From assembly GCA_902728285.1 (NCBI GenBank), contig CACVBU010000165.1, positions 159,574 to 223,573 of the forward strand: 64,000 nucleotides of DNA, in the 5' to 3' direction. This document shows positions 12,328 through 21,319 of the stretch, piece by piece. A model generated the notes under the pieces. That model worked only from the letters and a program-made list of their open reading frames with translations. It ran no database searches and was not told where the DNA came from. A program made the translations under genes and the position numbers. This DNA is from Clytia hemisphaerica (Eukaryota; Cnidaria; Hydrozoa; Leptothecata; Clytiidae). Every line of letters begins with the position of its first letter. Position 1 is the first letter of the stretch.

Positions 12328-12570
12328 AAATGTTATGCAATCTTGCAAATGGAGGATACAAGTTGTTTAGCCCCAAGTTTGGTATCCAGAGACACTTGCA
12401 CCAATTTTTGATTTTACTAATGGACGTGATAAAAAAGTGAACTAAGAGACTGGGTTTGAGTATTGTGTAGCCCCTTAATGGTATTTTTTAATGTGTCATG
12501 TCCCTCTGTCTCTCTAGTAGTCACAAAAGTCACACATCGATACTTTAGCCCATGTAAAGATACAAAATGT
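9979..12570 (+). repeat. Segmental duplication, unit B
   Basis: This is the partner of 318-4440. Differences from unit A are local. B lacks the two nested elements near 794-2246. B has an AT-rich palindromic insertion around 10745-10800 (TATACTATGATGC repeated, ATAGTATAAGAAAGCCGCGG), and its intron 2 gained a GC-rich mini-repeat at 11112-11168. Confidence 0.85.
11112..11168. repeat. GC-rich mini-repeat in intron 2 of copy B
   Basis: Four units of about 15-19 bp contain GGGCCG(A/G)(C/T)(G/A)T(A/T)AAA. They are absent from the corresponding place in copy A, so they arrived or expanded after the duplication. Confidence 0.6.
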
Positions 12571-13422
12571 TTTATTAGAATCAAAAGAGCACGGAAATTC
12601 ACAATATTTTAACACGATCTGTACCAACCTGTAGTGGAGGAATCAAAAGGCCGTCTAACATTTGATACAAAAACCTTTTTCCTGTATTTTGGGGCCCTTT
12701 CAATAGCCTGTTACCGACTACAAGTTTTCTGCTGGCTATAAAAAGGTCTTTAAAATGTTATCCAAAACTTTGATTTTAGAGTCCCCATTCTGTATTAGAT
12801 TTTTACTCTGATGATGACCTCTTGTGAGTGAGGTCGAATATATAGTTTAAAAAAAAAACAAAAAACAATTATAAAAAGGAAAGGGGGAAATGTCTAGTAG
12901 AGTTATTTTGTGTTCTTTTATATCTCTCGTATAACTTCTTATTACCATTATAACTTATGAGCATCCAGAGGTCGAGTTTTCACAGAAAATATCAACCTCT
13001 GACGACCAAGTCGTCGTTTTATCGCGCATGTCTCAATCTAATCACGTAGAAAGACTCAAAGATGAAGAGCAAATATTACCATATTAATGTCTAGCAGACT
13101 TTATCAGTATGCATGTTTACTATTGACGAAAGGCGTGTTCACACTGTTGCTTGAAAAAATAACCATTAGCTTGAAAATTTCAGTGCGAATACACCCCTAA
13201 GATCCTGGATTGTCGTCATGGTTACTTTCCGTTGCGTTGATTGCGCGCGCTGAATACAATCTCGATTGGTCAGCACAGGTTGGAATATTATTTCGGCATT
13301 TGCTTTTCACGGTATGATGTGCTTGGACGTTGGAATGATGCTGCTTTTTCCCCTAGTAAAAGTGNAATTTCAGAGATATGTTTTGGACCGACCTGGCACA
13401 TTGAAAAGGAGCGATTTTAATC
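12571..13422. other. Spacer between duplication unit B and the Polinton
   Basis: No gene is visible. The stretch contains the hairpin at 12808-12838, GCGCGCGCTG at about 13241, an ATTGGTCAGC (inverted CCAAT) word near 13266 and the only ambiguous base of the window (N at 13365). The Polinton's left end may lie here, but I could not find its terminal inverted repeat. Confidence 0.4.
12808..12838 (+). other. Hairpin with hammerhead-core-like ends
   Basis: CTGATGA is followed by a six-base stem GACCTC/GAGGTC with an eight-base loop and then GAA. This copies the CUGANGA...stem II...GAA order of a hammerhead core, but no clear stems I and III or cleavage triplet can be drawn. It may instead be a retroelement 3'-end hairpin, like the GGCC-GTAA-GGCCGAA hairpins near 2022 and 5524. 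Confidence 0.3.
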
Positions 13423-13760
13423 AATAATTTATCGATAAAACAAGTCGATGGGGAGAAGGTTAAAATATCGAAAAATTATCAATAAAACAAGTCGATGCGG
13501 AAAAAGTCAAAATATCGATAATTTATTGATAAAACAACTCGATGAAGAAGAGGTTAAAACATCAATAATTTATCGATAAAACAACTCGATGAAGAAGAGG
13601 TTAAAACATCAATAAATTATCGATAAAACAAGTCGATGCGGAAAAAGTCAAAATATCGACAATTTTTTGATAAAACAACTCGATGAAGAAGAGGTTAAAA
13701 CATCAATAATTTATTGATAAAACAAATCGATGCGGAAAAGGTCAAAATATCAATAAAACT
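13423..13760. repeat. Iteron-like tandem repeats upstream of polB
   Basis: About seven units of 47-50 bp share AAAACAA(G/C)TCGATG, a purine-rich GAAGAGGTTAAAA or CGGAAAAAGTCAAAA, and ATC(G/A)ATAATTTAT. ATCGAT and TTATCGATAA words recur. The array stops about 220 bp before the polB start codon. Two 22-bp copies of GTTGTCATAACTTTGAAAG follow near 13871-13910. The array could be a replication or promoter region of the Polinton, or simply a satellite. Confidence 0.65.
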
Positions 13761-13980
13761 CTATAAGTTTAACTATCTGCGCAGATAGTTAAAACATCGA
13801 TAAAATTATGTAAAAAAGAATGGATGTGTATTTTTTGAAGATTTTTCTGTTTTCTCAAAAGTATTTTTGTGGTCATAACTTTGAAAGTGTTGTCATAACT
13901 TTGAAAGCGTTGTCATAGCAACAATTTAAGAGTTCTGTCCACTCAATTAAAAAAATCAAATAAAAAAATTGTGTAATAAA

Positions 13981-15627
13981 ATGAACAATCAAAATCTGAT
14001 GATGAAACAAACGCGTAGGGTGTTGGTGGGGATAGCTAAAGCAGAAAATGTACCATTTAGTGGTCTTAATAAGAGGTCATTGATAGATCTTATTCAACAC
14101 TACCGTGATACAGTGGGTACACTGTATAGAGAGAAGAAAGGCGATCTGAAAGCTCTTGCTAAAGCAGAGGGTATTAGAGGTTATGGAAGTTTAAATAAGC
14201 GTAAATTGATAGATACAATTTTGTATCATCGAAGGGTAATACAACCTCATATCGAAGATCTTAGTAAACTTACAAAATCAGAGCTAGTCAACTTGGCTAG
14301 AAGGGAAGGTCTGAAAGTGATTGGTGGAAAGAAGGTTCGTATAGCGCAAAATATTGCACAAAATAGAGTCTCAAGTAGACTAGAACCTATGAGGCACATT
14401 GTTGAAGATGTTGCTAATAGTAAAGTTGTTGAATTGGCGTTGTCAAAGCGATTTAGATCTGAGGAAATAGAAGGTGCATTTGATGGTGGATATGTTAGAT
14501 TTAGAAGTAAAGGTGTTGAAGAACATCAAGGCGTTGTTAGTGTAGAGGAATATACACAACGAACAAGACACCATGTATTTAAAGTGTTAGAGGAGATGAT
14601 TAGACGAGGGGAAAGTTGGAAAGTTCATTTAGAAATAGCAATTTTGTTTAGAAGGCGAGATGGAAGCGAAGAAACGAGGAAAATAATATGGTCAAATCCA
14701 CCACATGTTATTATGGAAGGTTCTGATATAGAAGAAGTTTTAGATGAAATGCGTGCGTCTTTGATGCGGCAATATGAAAGGATAATTAATACAATGGAGG
14801 CTAGTGATTTTGTGTTTATACGTGTGATTGAAATGATGTATCACTGTCACAGGGTGGATTTGAATCGAGGAGGATCATATATTGAACTTCCAGAATGGGT
14901 TAAAAATAAGAAATGTTGTATCAACCCAAAAAATGAAGATGATGAGTGTTTTAAGTGGGCTGTAACTGTTGCTTTGCATCATGATGAGATTGGAAAGAAT
15001 TCACAGCGTATATCCAAGATAAAACCATATGTTGATAAATATAATTGGAATGGTATTGATTTTCCCACACCGAGTAGCCAGTGGAAGAAATTTGAGAAAC
15101 AGAACCCTGATATTGCTCTGAATGTGCTTTTTATTGACGATGAAAAAAAGAAAAAGATTCGACAAGGATACATCTCAAAATATAACATGGAGAGATCCAA
15201 GTGCGCAGATGTGTTGATCGTACAGGAGGAAAAGAAGAGGCATTACGTGGCGATCAAATCAATATCAGCTCTTCTTAGAGGTGTAACTTCAAACCATGAC
15301 GGAGACTTTTATTGTCGCAACTGTCTTGGTAGTTTTCGAAGTAAAGATACTTTGGAAATACATATTCAAGCATGTAAGGATCATGATTTTTGTTATGTAA
15401 AGATGCCTGAGGAAGGTAAAAACATTTTAAGATATCAAGAAGGTTCTAAATCGATTAGAGTACCATTTGTGATTTACGCTGATACAGAATGTATACTTCG
15501 ACCAATTCAAAGTGTACAAGATAGGGAAGATAAACCATCAACTCGTAATGTTGCAGAGCATGTAGGTTGTGGTGCTGCTATGTTGATAAAATTTGCACAT
15601 GGTGAGTATGAAAGGGCGTTTGTTTAA
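13981..15627 (+). pseudogene. polB: Polinton DNA polymerase B, N-terminal part
   Basis: The reading frame opens at ATG 13981. Residues ~10-125 carry three SAP/Rho-N-like helical repeats (for example LKALAKAEGIRGYGSLNKRK and ELVNLARREGLKVIGGKK), which may bind DNA. A middle region contains the NPKNEDDECFKWAVTVAL block that precedes polB in many animal Polintons. A C2H2-like finger follows (FYCRNCLGSF ... HIQAC). Near the end, FVIYADTECI is the Exo I motif (D-x-E) of the 3'-5' exonuclease. The frame stops at 15627 within the exonuclease domain and coding sense continues in other frames, so this is a frameshift rather than a natural C-terminus. Codon use is AT-rich. Confidence 0.85.
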
Positions 15628-15708
15628 ACATTGTAGGGGAGAAGATGCAATCACAACATTTTGTAAAACTCTGAAAGTTGAAGTTGAGAGAGTATTGAGA
15701 TATATAAA

Positions 15709-16239
15709 ATGCGCGAAATGGAGCCTTTAACTGATGAAGAAAAAACTGAATATCGCGAAGCAAGAGCATGTCATTTATGTAGAAAGAGATTTGAAGTATC
15801 AAAAAACATAGGAGATCGTAAAGTGCGAGACCACTGCCACTACACAGGGAAATATCGTGGAGCAGCCCATAGTAGTTGTAATTTAGCGCATAGAATACCG
15901 AAACACGTGCCAGTAGTGTTTCACAATTTGAGCAACTATGATGCGCATATTATTATTCGAGAATTAGCGCAACAGTTTGATGTTGATGAAATGGAAGTTT
16001 TAGCGGAGAATACTGAGAAATATATAAGTTTTTCGGTTCCAATTTATGTTGATATTAGAGATGAGGATGGAAATGTTGTGATGTATGAGGATAAGACTGG
16101 AAAAATGAGGAAGAAAACAAAGAAATGTATGCTAAGATTTATTGATAGTTGTCGATTTATGAAGGCTTCTTTAAGTAGTTTAGTGGATAATCTTGTTGGT
16201 ACAAATACGGATGGTATCAAGTGTTGTGAAGATATATAG
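15709..16239 (+). pseudogene. polB: Polinton DNA polymerase B, HNH-like and Exo II part
   Basis: This frame continues the polymerase after a break. A short stretch of about 25 codons between 15630 and 15705 lies in yet another frame, so there are two shifts within 80 bp. Residues ~22-58 hold an HNH/zinc-type insertion typical of Polinton polymerases (CHLCRKRF ... VRDHCHYTGKYRG ... SCNL). FHNLSNYDAHIIIREL is the Exo II motif. The frame stops at TAG 16237-16239, where the next part resumes in a third frame. The fragment has no independent start signal and should be read as part of one broken gene. Confidence 0.8.
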
Positions 16240-16241
16240 AT

Positions 16242-18200
16242 TTGGAATTAGTGGAAATAGATAGCAATTATATGGCAAGATTTGAATGTGAAGAATGTAA
16301 AAGCATTAAGACAAGACAATTGGAACGGGAAGCAATAGAAAAAAGGTTTAGCAATTTACGCATAAGATGTGTTAATGATGAACATTTTAGATTGTTTTTG
16401 CGTAAAGGTGTATATCCTTATGAATACATGGATAGTTTTGAGAGATTTAAAGAGGTAGGTTTACCTGAAAAAAAGGCGTTTTATAGTCACTTGAATTTGA
16501 GCGACATATCAGATAGAGATTATCAACATGCTGTGAAGGTATATGACGCGTTAGAATGTAGAGATTTGGGTGATTTTCATGATTGGTATTTATGTAGCGA
16601 CGTGTTGTTGCTAGCAGATGTATTTGAAAATTTTCGAGACACATGTCAAAGCAAGTACGGGTTGGATCCCGCTCACTTTTACTCTGCGCCTGGCCTATCA
16701 TGGGCAGCAGCTTTGAAGTTTACACGTGTGGAGCTTGAGCTCTTGACAGACGAAGACATGCTGCTGATGTTCGAGAAGGGGATCAGAGGCGGCATGTGCC
16801 AAGCGATCAATCACTACGCTCGAGCCAACAACAAGTACATGGGCGAGCGGTATAAGGAGAATGTTGAGTCGTCACACATCATGTATCTCGACGCCAACAA
16901 TCTCTATGGGTGTTCGATGTCTAGAAAGCTGCCTACAGGTGGCTTTGAGTGGGTTGAAGACCCTGAGAGTATAGACATTTTGGGATATAGCGACGGTGAC
17001 ATTGGCTACGTGCTGGAAGTCGACGTCGACTATTCAAAGACTCTGCACAAATTGCACAACGAGCTTCCGTTCCTTCCTGAAAAGATGAGACTAGGCAAGG
17101 TGGAGAAACTAGTATGTTCTCTCTATGACAAGGAGAAGTACGTCGTGCACATTGATACGCTGAAGCAGGCCATGGAGCACGGCTTGGTGCTGAAAAAGGT
17201 GCACCGAGCAATCTCGTTTCAGCAGAGTGCATGGTTAAAGCCTTACATCGATTTTAACACCCAAGAGAGGGCAAAGGCCAAGAACGACTTCGAGAAAGAC
17301 TTTTACAAGCTAATGAACAACAGCGTGTTCGGCAAAACGATGGAGAACGTTCGTGAACACAAGAATATCAAGCTGGTCAACAGCGAGAGGAAGCGCAAAA
17401 TGTATGCCTCGAAGGTTAACTACAAGAACACGGTGCGCTTCACCGATAAGTTCATGGCCATGAACATGAGACGGAACAAGGTCGTGATGAACAAACCGGT
17501 CTATCTCGGCTTTGCGATTTTGGACTTGAGCAAGACGGTGATGTACGAGTTTCATTATGATTACATCAAGCCGAAGTATGGTGGAGCAGCTAAGCTAATG
17601 TATATGGAGGACACCGACTCACTGGTTTACCACATTAAGACCAAAGACTTTTACGGGGACATCGCGGACGATGTAGAGGCCAGGTTTGATACGAGCAACT
17701 ATCCGAAGCCCAAAGATGAGAGCGACGTCAAGTATCGCCCGCTGCCCATTGGGCTGAATAAAAAGATCATAGGCAAGATGAAGGACGAGCTGGGTGGTAA
17801 GATCATGACAGAGTTTATTGCCCTGAGGCCGAAGATGTACGCTTATGAAAAGCTCGACGGAGGAGTTGACAAGAAGTGCAAAGGAACCAAGAAGTGTGTG
17901 GTTAAGAAGCAAATTGAGTTTAAGGACTACAAGCAAGTATTAGAGACAGGAGATATCCAGTATAGAACGCAGCAGCGGTTTGTTAGTGAAAAGCATCGAG
18001 TTTATACACAGTCTGTGCGGAAAGTAGCGCTAAGTGCAGATGATGACAAGAGAATACAAGCTGGAAATCAAACATGGGCTTATGGAACTTCAGTCGGTAT
18101 TATATGTAGAGAAGAATTGGAAGTTAAAGCTTGGCATTTTGATCGTGCATATGACTGGTGTTTTGATGAAGATCATAAACAAGAGGTTTTTAGAGCTTGA
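16242..18200 (+). pseudogene. polB: Polinton DNA polymerase B, palm/thumb part
   Basis: This is the longest intact piece (about 650 codons). The family B catalytic motifs are all present: motif A around residues 215-223 (YLDANNLYG), motif B around 355-365 (KLMNNSVFGKT) and motif C at 457-460 (DTDS). The C-terminus ends naturally after the GTSVG / EELEVKAW tail. There is no proper start; the frame simply opens after the TAG at 16237-16239. From about 16660 to 17930 the sequence is much richer in GC than the flanking parts of the same gene (55% in one sampled 60-bp line against 30% a few hundred bases upstream). The catalytic block may therefore have a different history from the rest. Confidence 0.85.
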
Positions 18201-18399
18201 TCACATTGTGACATGTTAAAAGAACCGCTAGAAAAGACGGGATAACTATGCTTGCAAGAGGCTATATTGAGATGTAAACATTAATTAGTGAATGAAAAAA
18301 ATTCGCTAATTAGTTACAAGTCATTAAATAGATTGTCAACTTCCGAAAGTAATTTTTGATGATTAGACACAAATAGGTTGAAAATACTGCTTAGTAAAT

Positions 18400-18475
18400 G
18401 TGGTGGTTGGCCGAGTGGTTAAGAAGACAGCTTTGTAATCACAAGGTCCCGAGTTCAAATCTCACGCAGTGCGAA
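18400..18475 (+). tRNA. Degenerate tRNA-like sequence (Thr UGU-like)
   Basis: TGGCCGAGTGGTTAAG matches a Pol III A box / D arm. CTTTGTAATCACAAGGTCCC resembles an anticodon-to-variable-loop region with TGT as possible anticodon. GAGTTCAAATCTC matches the B box / T arm. The anticodon and acceptor stems do not pair well, so this looks like a tRNA pseudogene or tRNA-derived SINE head rather than a working tRNA. A second A-box-like word (TAGTTGAGTTGGATAACG) lies near 18535. Confidence 0.35.
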
Positions 18476-18849
18476 AGCAATTGCAGATCTCTCATGTCCT
18501 GGTTGTAAAACTTGCATGAGTGCGCACTCTCCCGTAGTTGAGTTGGATAACGCGGATTGGTTAGACTTCGGTCTGACTGACAATTGTCAGTGTCAGGTGG
18601 CTCTGGTCCAAAGAGACATTCAGGTTACCGTCAATTCGATCGAAATTCAGCAATAAACGCCAGGGCAAAGAGTGTTAGCATGAATCATAAAGATTACTCG
18701 AGAACAACTATCGCACATAATAACATCACGCATCAACAATCATCAATGGATCTCGAAGATAAAAATCCATGGGGATTCTCTGGAAACAGAGTTTTGACTT
18801 TTTTTGAAAAAAAAATAACCATAGAAAACAACTGTTTAAAAATAAAAAA

Positions 18850-19485
18850 ATGATCATAGAAGCAATTTTCGTATTACCAGTTTATGTTGTAATTTTTGTA
18901 ATTTATTTTCGCTTTCAGTCTATAATAAAAGCTATGACAGAAAAAGCAAATGATATTATATCTGAATTGATTTCTGAAACAGAGTCTCAGAGTGATATTA
19001 GCAAGCGTGATTTTTTGTTGGAAAAGATTAAGAGCGGAGAGCCCATTGCGAACTCAAAAACCCTATGGACTGTAGAGCGACTCGAAAAAGCCTCAGACAA
19101 GGTTGTTGATAAGCTGTTTGACAAATATCAAAATCCTCCACCAGTCAAAATCAATAAGCAAGAGGCCTTAGAGTTAGGAAAAACTATCTGCCCTGTGGTC
19201 ATCGAAATGTACGCGGAAGGTCTGAAAACTCTCGTAGATCAGATGCCTTATATCAAAGGTCGCTATATAATTAACAGTGAAAAACTCAAAAGAAACATAT
19301 CAACAAACAAACTATTTTGTGATAATTTAGCGATAAAAATAGGATCAAAAATGATTGAACAAATGGGTGAAAACTCTGCCACGCGTGTCGGTGTATCTTT
19401 AGCGGCAATGACCTGGGATGCTTTGGAGAAGAGAGAGGAAAGAGTTGAAGTTGGCGATAGTTCTGAAAATAAAAAAGATGAGTGA
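18850..19485 (+). CDS. Polinton small protein with N-terminal membrane segment
   Basis: Two hundred and eleven codons from ATG 18850. Residues 2-24 are strongly hydrophobic (AIFVLPVYVVIFVIYFRF), a good single-pass anchor or signal anchor. The remainder is charged and helical, with a KINKQEALELGKTICPVVIE stretch and an acidic C-terminus. I recognise no family. The gene lies between polB and the integrase, shares the strand, and its last 8 bases overlap the next start (ATGAGTGA), like the compact gene packing of DNA viruses. It may be a structural or membrane-associated Polinton protein (inference). Confidence 0.6.
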   Translation: MIIEAIFVLPVYVVIFVIYFRFQSIIKAMTEKANDIISELISETESQSDISKRDFLLEKIKSGEPIANSKTLWTVERLEKASDKVVDKLFDKYQNPPPVKINKQEALELGKTICPVVIEMYAEGLKTLVDQMPYIKGRYIINSEKLKRNISTNKLFCDNLAIKIGSKMIEQMGENSATRVGVSLAAMTWDALEKREERVEVGDSSENKKDE

Positions 19486-19681
19486 AGAAATATATAAGTG
19501 CGATGAATGTGGAGATAGGTTTTTCATGTATAAAATGGACTCTCTTGACGCTTGGAACTTTTATCATATTATACAACCTGAAGATGAATATACATTTTGT
19601 AAAGGCTGCGTGTATAAACTTTTATATAAGTATCATCGCAAGAATGTACTCGATATGAAAGACTTGGTTGAAAAATGGTAA
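19478..19681 (+). CDS. Polinton small zinc-ribbon-like protein
   Basis: Sixty-seven codons from ATG 19478, overlapping the preceding stop codon. Two Cys-x2-Cys pairs (CDECGDRF near residue 9 and FCKGCVYK near 43) about 32 residues apart suggest a small zinc ribbon or treble-clef module. No longer domain follows. The stop TAA at 19679-19681 precedes the integrase start by 27 bp. Function unknown; a DNA- or protein-binding accessory of the element is plausible. Confidence 0.55.
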   Translation: MSEEIYKCDECGDRFFMYKMDSLDAWNFYHIIQPEDEYTFCKGCVYKLLYKYHRKNVLDMKDLVEKW

Positions 19682-19708
19682 TTTGTAGCGTGTTTGCACT
19701 ACAAATAA

Positions 19709-20689
19709 ATGACTGAAGAAACGCTAAGCAATATTTATTATCAGCCTGAGAATCTTTGGACGGGGCGCAAAGCCATCAAGTTGTTACAAAAAGAGTCTGG
19801 AGAGCCGTCCAAAGTAGTAAAGACTTGGCTAGCAAAGCAAGCTCTCTGGCAAATTCATTTACCAAAGCCGAAGAAGATTAACTATGCTCATTTTTACGTT
19901 ACAAAACCAAATAGAATACATCAAGCTGATTTACTGTATTTGCCGCACGACAAAGTTTATCAAAATACATACAAATACACCCTAAATGTCATCGATATTG
20001 CTTCGGGATATAAAGCAAGTCGACCTTTGCGAACAAAAAAGGCGAGTGAGGTCGCAGCGATGTTTAAAGACATTTATAGAAAAGGGCCTTTAAAATATCC
20101 AGATGAACTCCACGTTGACTCTGGAACTGAATTTAAAGGCGATGTTTTGAAGCTGATGAAAGAGCATAACGTGCCTGTAAAAAGTGCTGTCACAAAATAT
20201 CATCACAACTTTACTGCTTTTGTAGAGAACTTTAATAAGCAATTAGCGGTAAAGTTATTTAAACCTCAAGACGCGCAAGAGTTGCGCAGTGGAGAAGACT
20301 CAAAGATCTGGGTGAAGAATCTGCAAATGCTTGTATCAAAGCTGAACAGCACCAAGCTTGAACGTGTTGGCATGACGCCTGCGAAGGCAGTTAAGCTTGA
20401 TAGTGTTGAGTTGAAGATCAAGCCATATGAGTCGGAGAAAGTCGCTTCTACTGATGGTTTATATAGGTATTTGCTTGAGCCTGGAGAGGAGAACAGTGAT
20501 AGCAAAAAACGAGCGACTGACAATATTTGGTCTAGGGAAACTTTCAGACTGGATCGCATAATAGAAAATTCAGGACAACGCGTCTTATATTACCTCGGCG
20601 AAGGTCCTCAGAGGGCCTTTGTACGAGAAGAGCTTATGTTGATTCCTGAAGATACACAGAAGCCTCCTGAGTTGGTAAAAGATTGGTAG
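19709..20689 (+). CDS. int: Polinton integrase (rve family, DD35E)
   Basis: Three hundred and twenty-six codons from ATG 19709. The retrovirus-type integrase core has Asp74 (HQADLLYLP), Asp137 (HVDSGTEFKG) and Glu173 (FVENFNKQ), with 35 residues between the second Asp and the Glu, so the catalytic triad looks complete. The N-terminal helical region (residues 15-50) lacks an obvious HHCC zinc finger. The C-terminus (FRLDRIIENSGQRVLYYLGE) is the small beta barrel / chromo-like region usual in Polinton integrases. The enzyme would join element ends to host DNA, normally giving a 6-bp duplication. It is the only large undamaged gene in this element. Confidence 0.9.
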   Translation: MTEETLSNIYYQPENLWTGRKAIKLLQKESGEPSKVVKTWLAKQALWQIHLPKPKKINYAHFYVTKPNRIHQADLLYLPHDKVYQNTYKYTLNVIDIASGYKASRPLRTKKASEVAAMFKDIYRKGPLKYPDELHVDSGTEFKGDVLKLMKEHNVPVKSAVTKYHHNFTAFVENFNKQLAVKLFKPQDAQELRSGEDSKIWVKNLQMLVSKLNSTKLERVGMTPAKAVKLDSVELKIKPYESEKVASTDGLYRYLLEPGEENSDSKKRATDNIWSRETFRLDRIIENSGQRVLYYLGEGPQRAFVREELMLIPEDTQKPPELVKDW

Positions 20690-20869
20690 ATTGCCTACCC
20701 ATAGGGCGCACCAAAGGTGTAGCGGCTCAACAAGAGCAGCCAAAGCGATAGTTGAAGAAATTAGAGAATGTAATGTGTTTACATGCTTATTTCTCATTCC
20801 AAGCAACGTAAGTACTGTAGAAAATTTGAAAAACTCAAAAGTTGTACTTAAAAAATATATAATAAAGAA

Positions 20870-21319
20870 ATGGGAAACAGTTTGTCGAAGGAAGAAGAGT
20901 GCGAAAAATGTTTGATATACGAGAATAAATGCAAAGAATATGAGCGTCATATCCAAAAAATTAATGAGTCACACTTAGAATGGCGTGATTTAAGTGAAGA
21001 ATTACATAAAGAAGAAGTAGAGTGTGTTGAAAATTTTTACATTGAGCGTTTAAAAATAAGTGAAGAATTACATAAAGAAGAAATAGAGTGTGTTGAAAGT
21101 TTTTACATTGAGCGTTTAAAAATAAGTGAAAAATTACGTAAAGAAGAAGTAGAGTGTGTTGAAAATTTTTACATTGAGCGTTTAAAATATAGCTTTCCAT
21201 GCTCTCAGCGCACGTGTTTAAGGCAAATAAGCATATTATATGTGTTATATGGATTATACGTATTATATGTGTTATATATTACTCTCATATTACATTTACT
21301 TTCAAAATCGGACTTTTGA
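20870..21319 (+). CDS. Coiled-coil protein with N-myristoylation-type start and 24-residue repeats
   Basis: The start MGNSLSKEEE fits the MGxxxS consensus for N-terminal myristoylation. Residues ~42-113 hold three near-identical 24-residue units built on SEELHKEEVECVENFYIERL, clearly a coiled coil that expanded by tandem duplication (72-bp DNA unit). After the last unit come a short basic/Cys stretch and a hydrophobic tail rich in LYVLY. The DNA under that tail is itself a simple TATATGTGTTATA repeat, so the C-terminus may be read-through. I recognise no homologue. Position and strand tie it to the Polinton. Confidence 0.5.
   Translation: MGNSLSKEEECEKCLIYENKCKEYERHIQKINESHLEWRDLSEELHKEEVECVENFYIERLKISEELHKEEIECVESFYIERLKISEKLRKEEVECVENFYIERLKYSFPCSQRTCLRQISILYVLYGLYVLYVLYITLILHLLSKSDF

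Noticed and set aside
18034-18219. 61-codon frame overlapping the end of polB
   Set aside because: Shadow of polB. The correct C-terminal tail is in the main frame ending at 18200.
18584-18853. 89-codon frame upstream of the membrane-anchored Polinton protein
   Set aside because: No ATG at its head (first ATG near 18680), overlaps SINE-like sequence, no conserved features.
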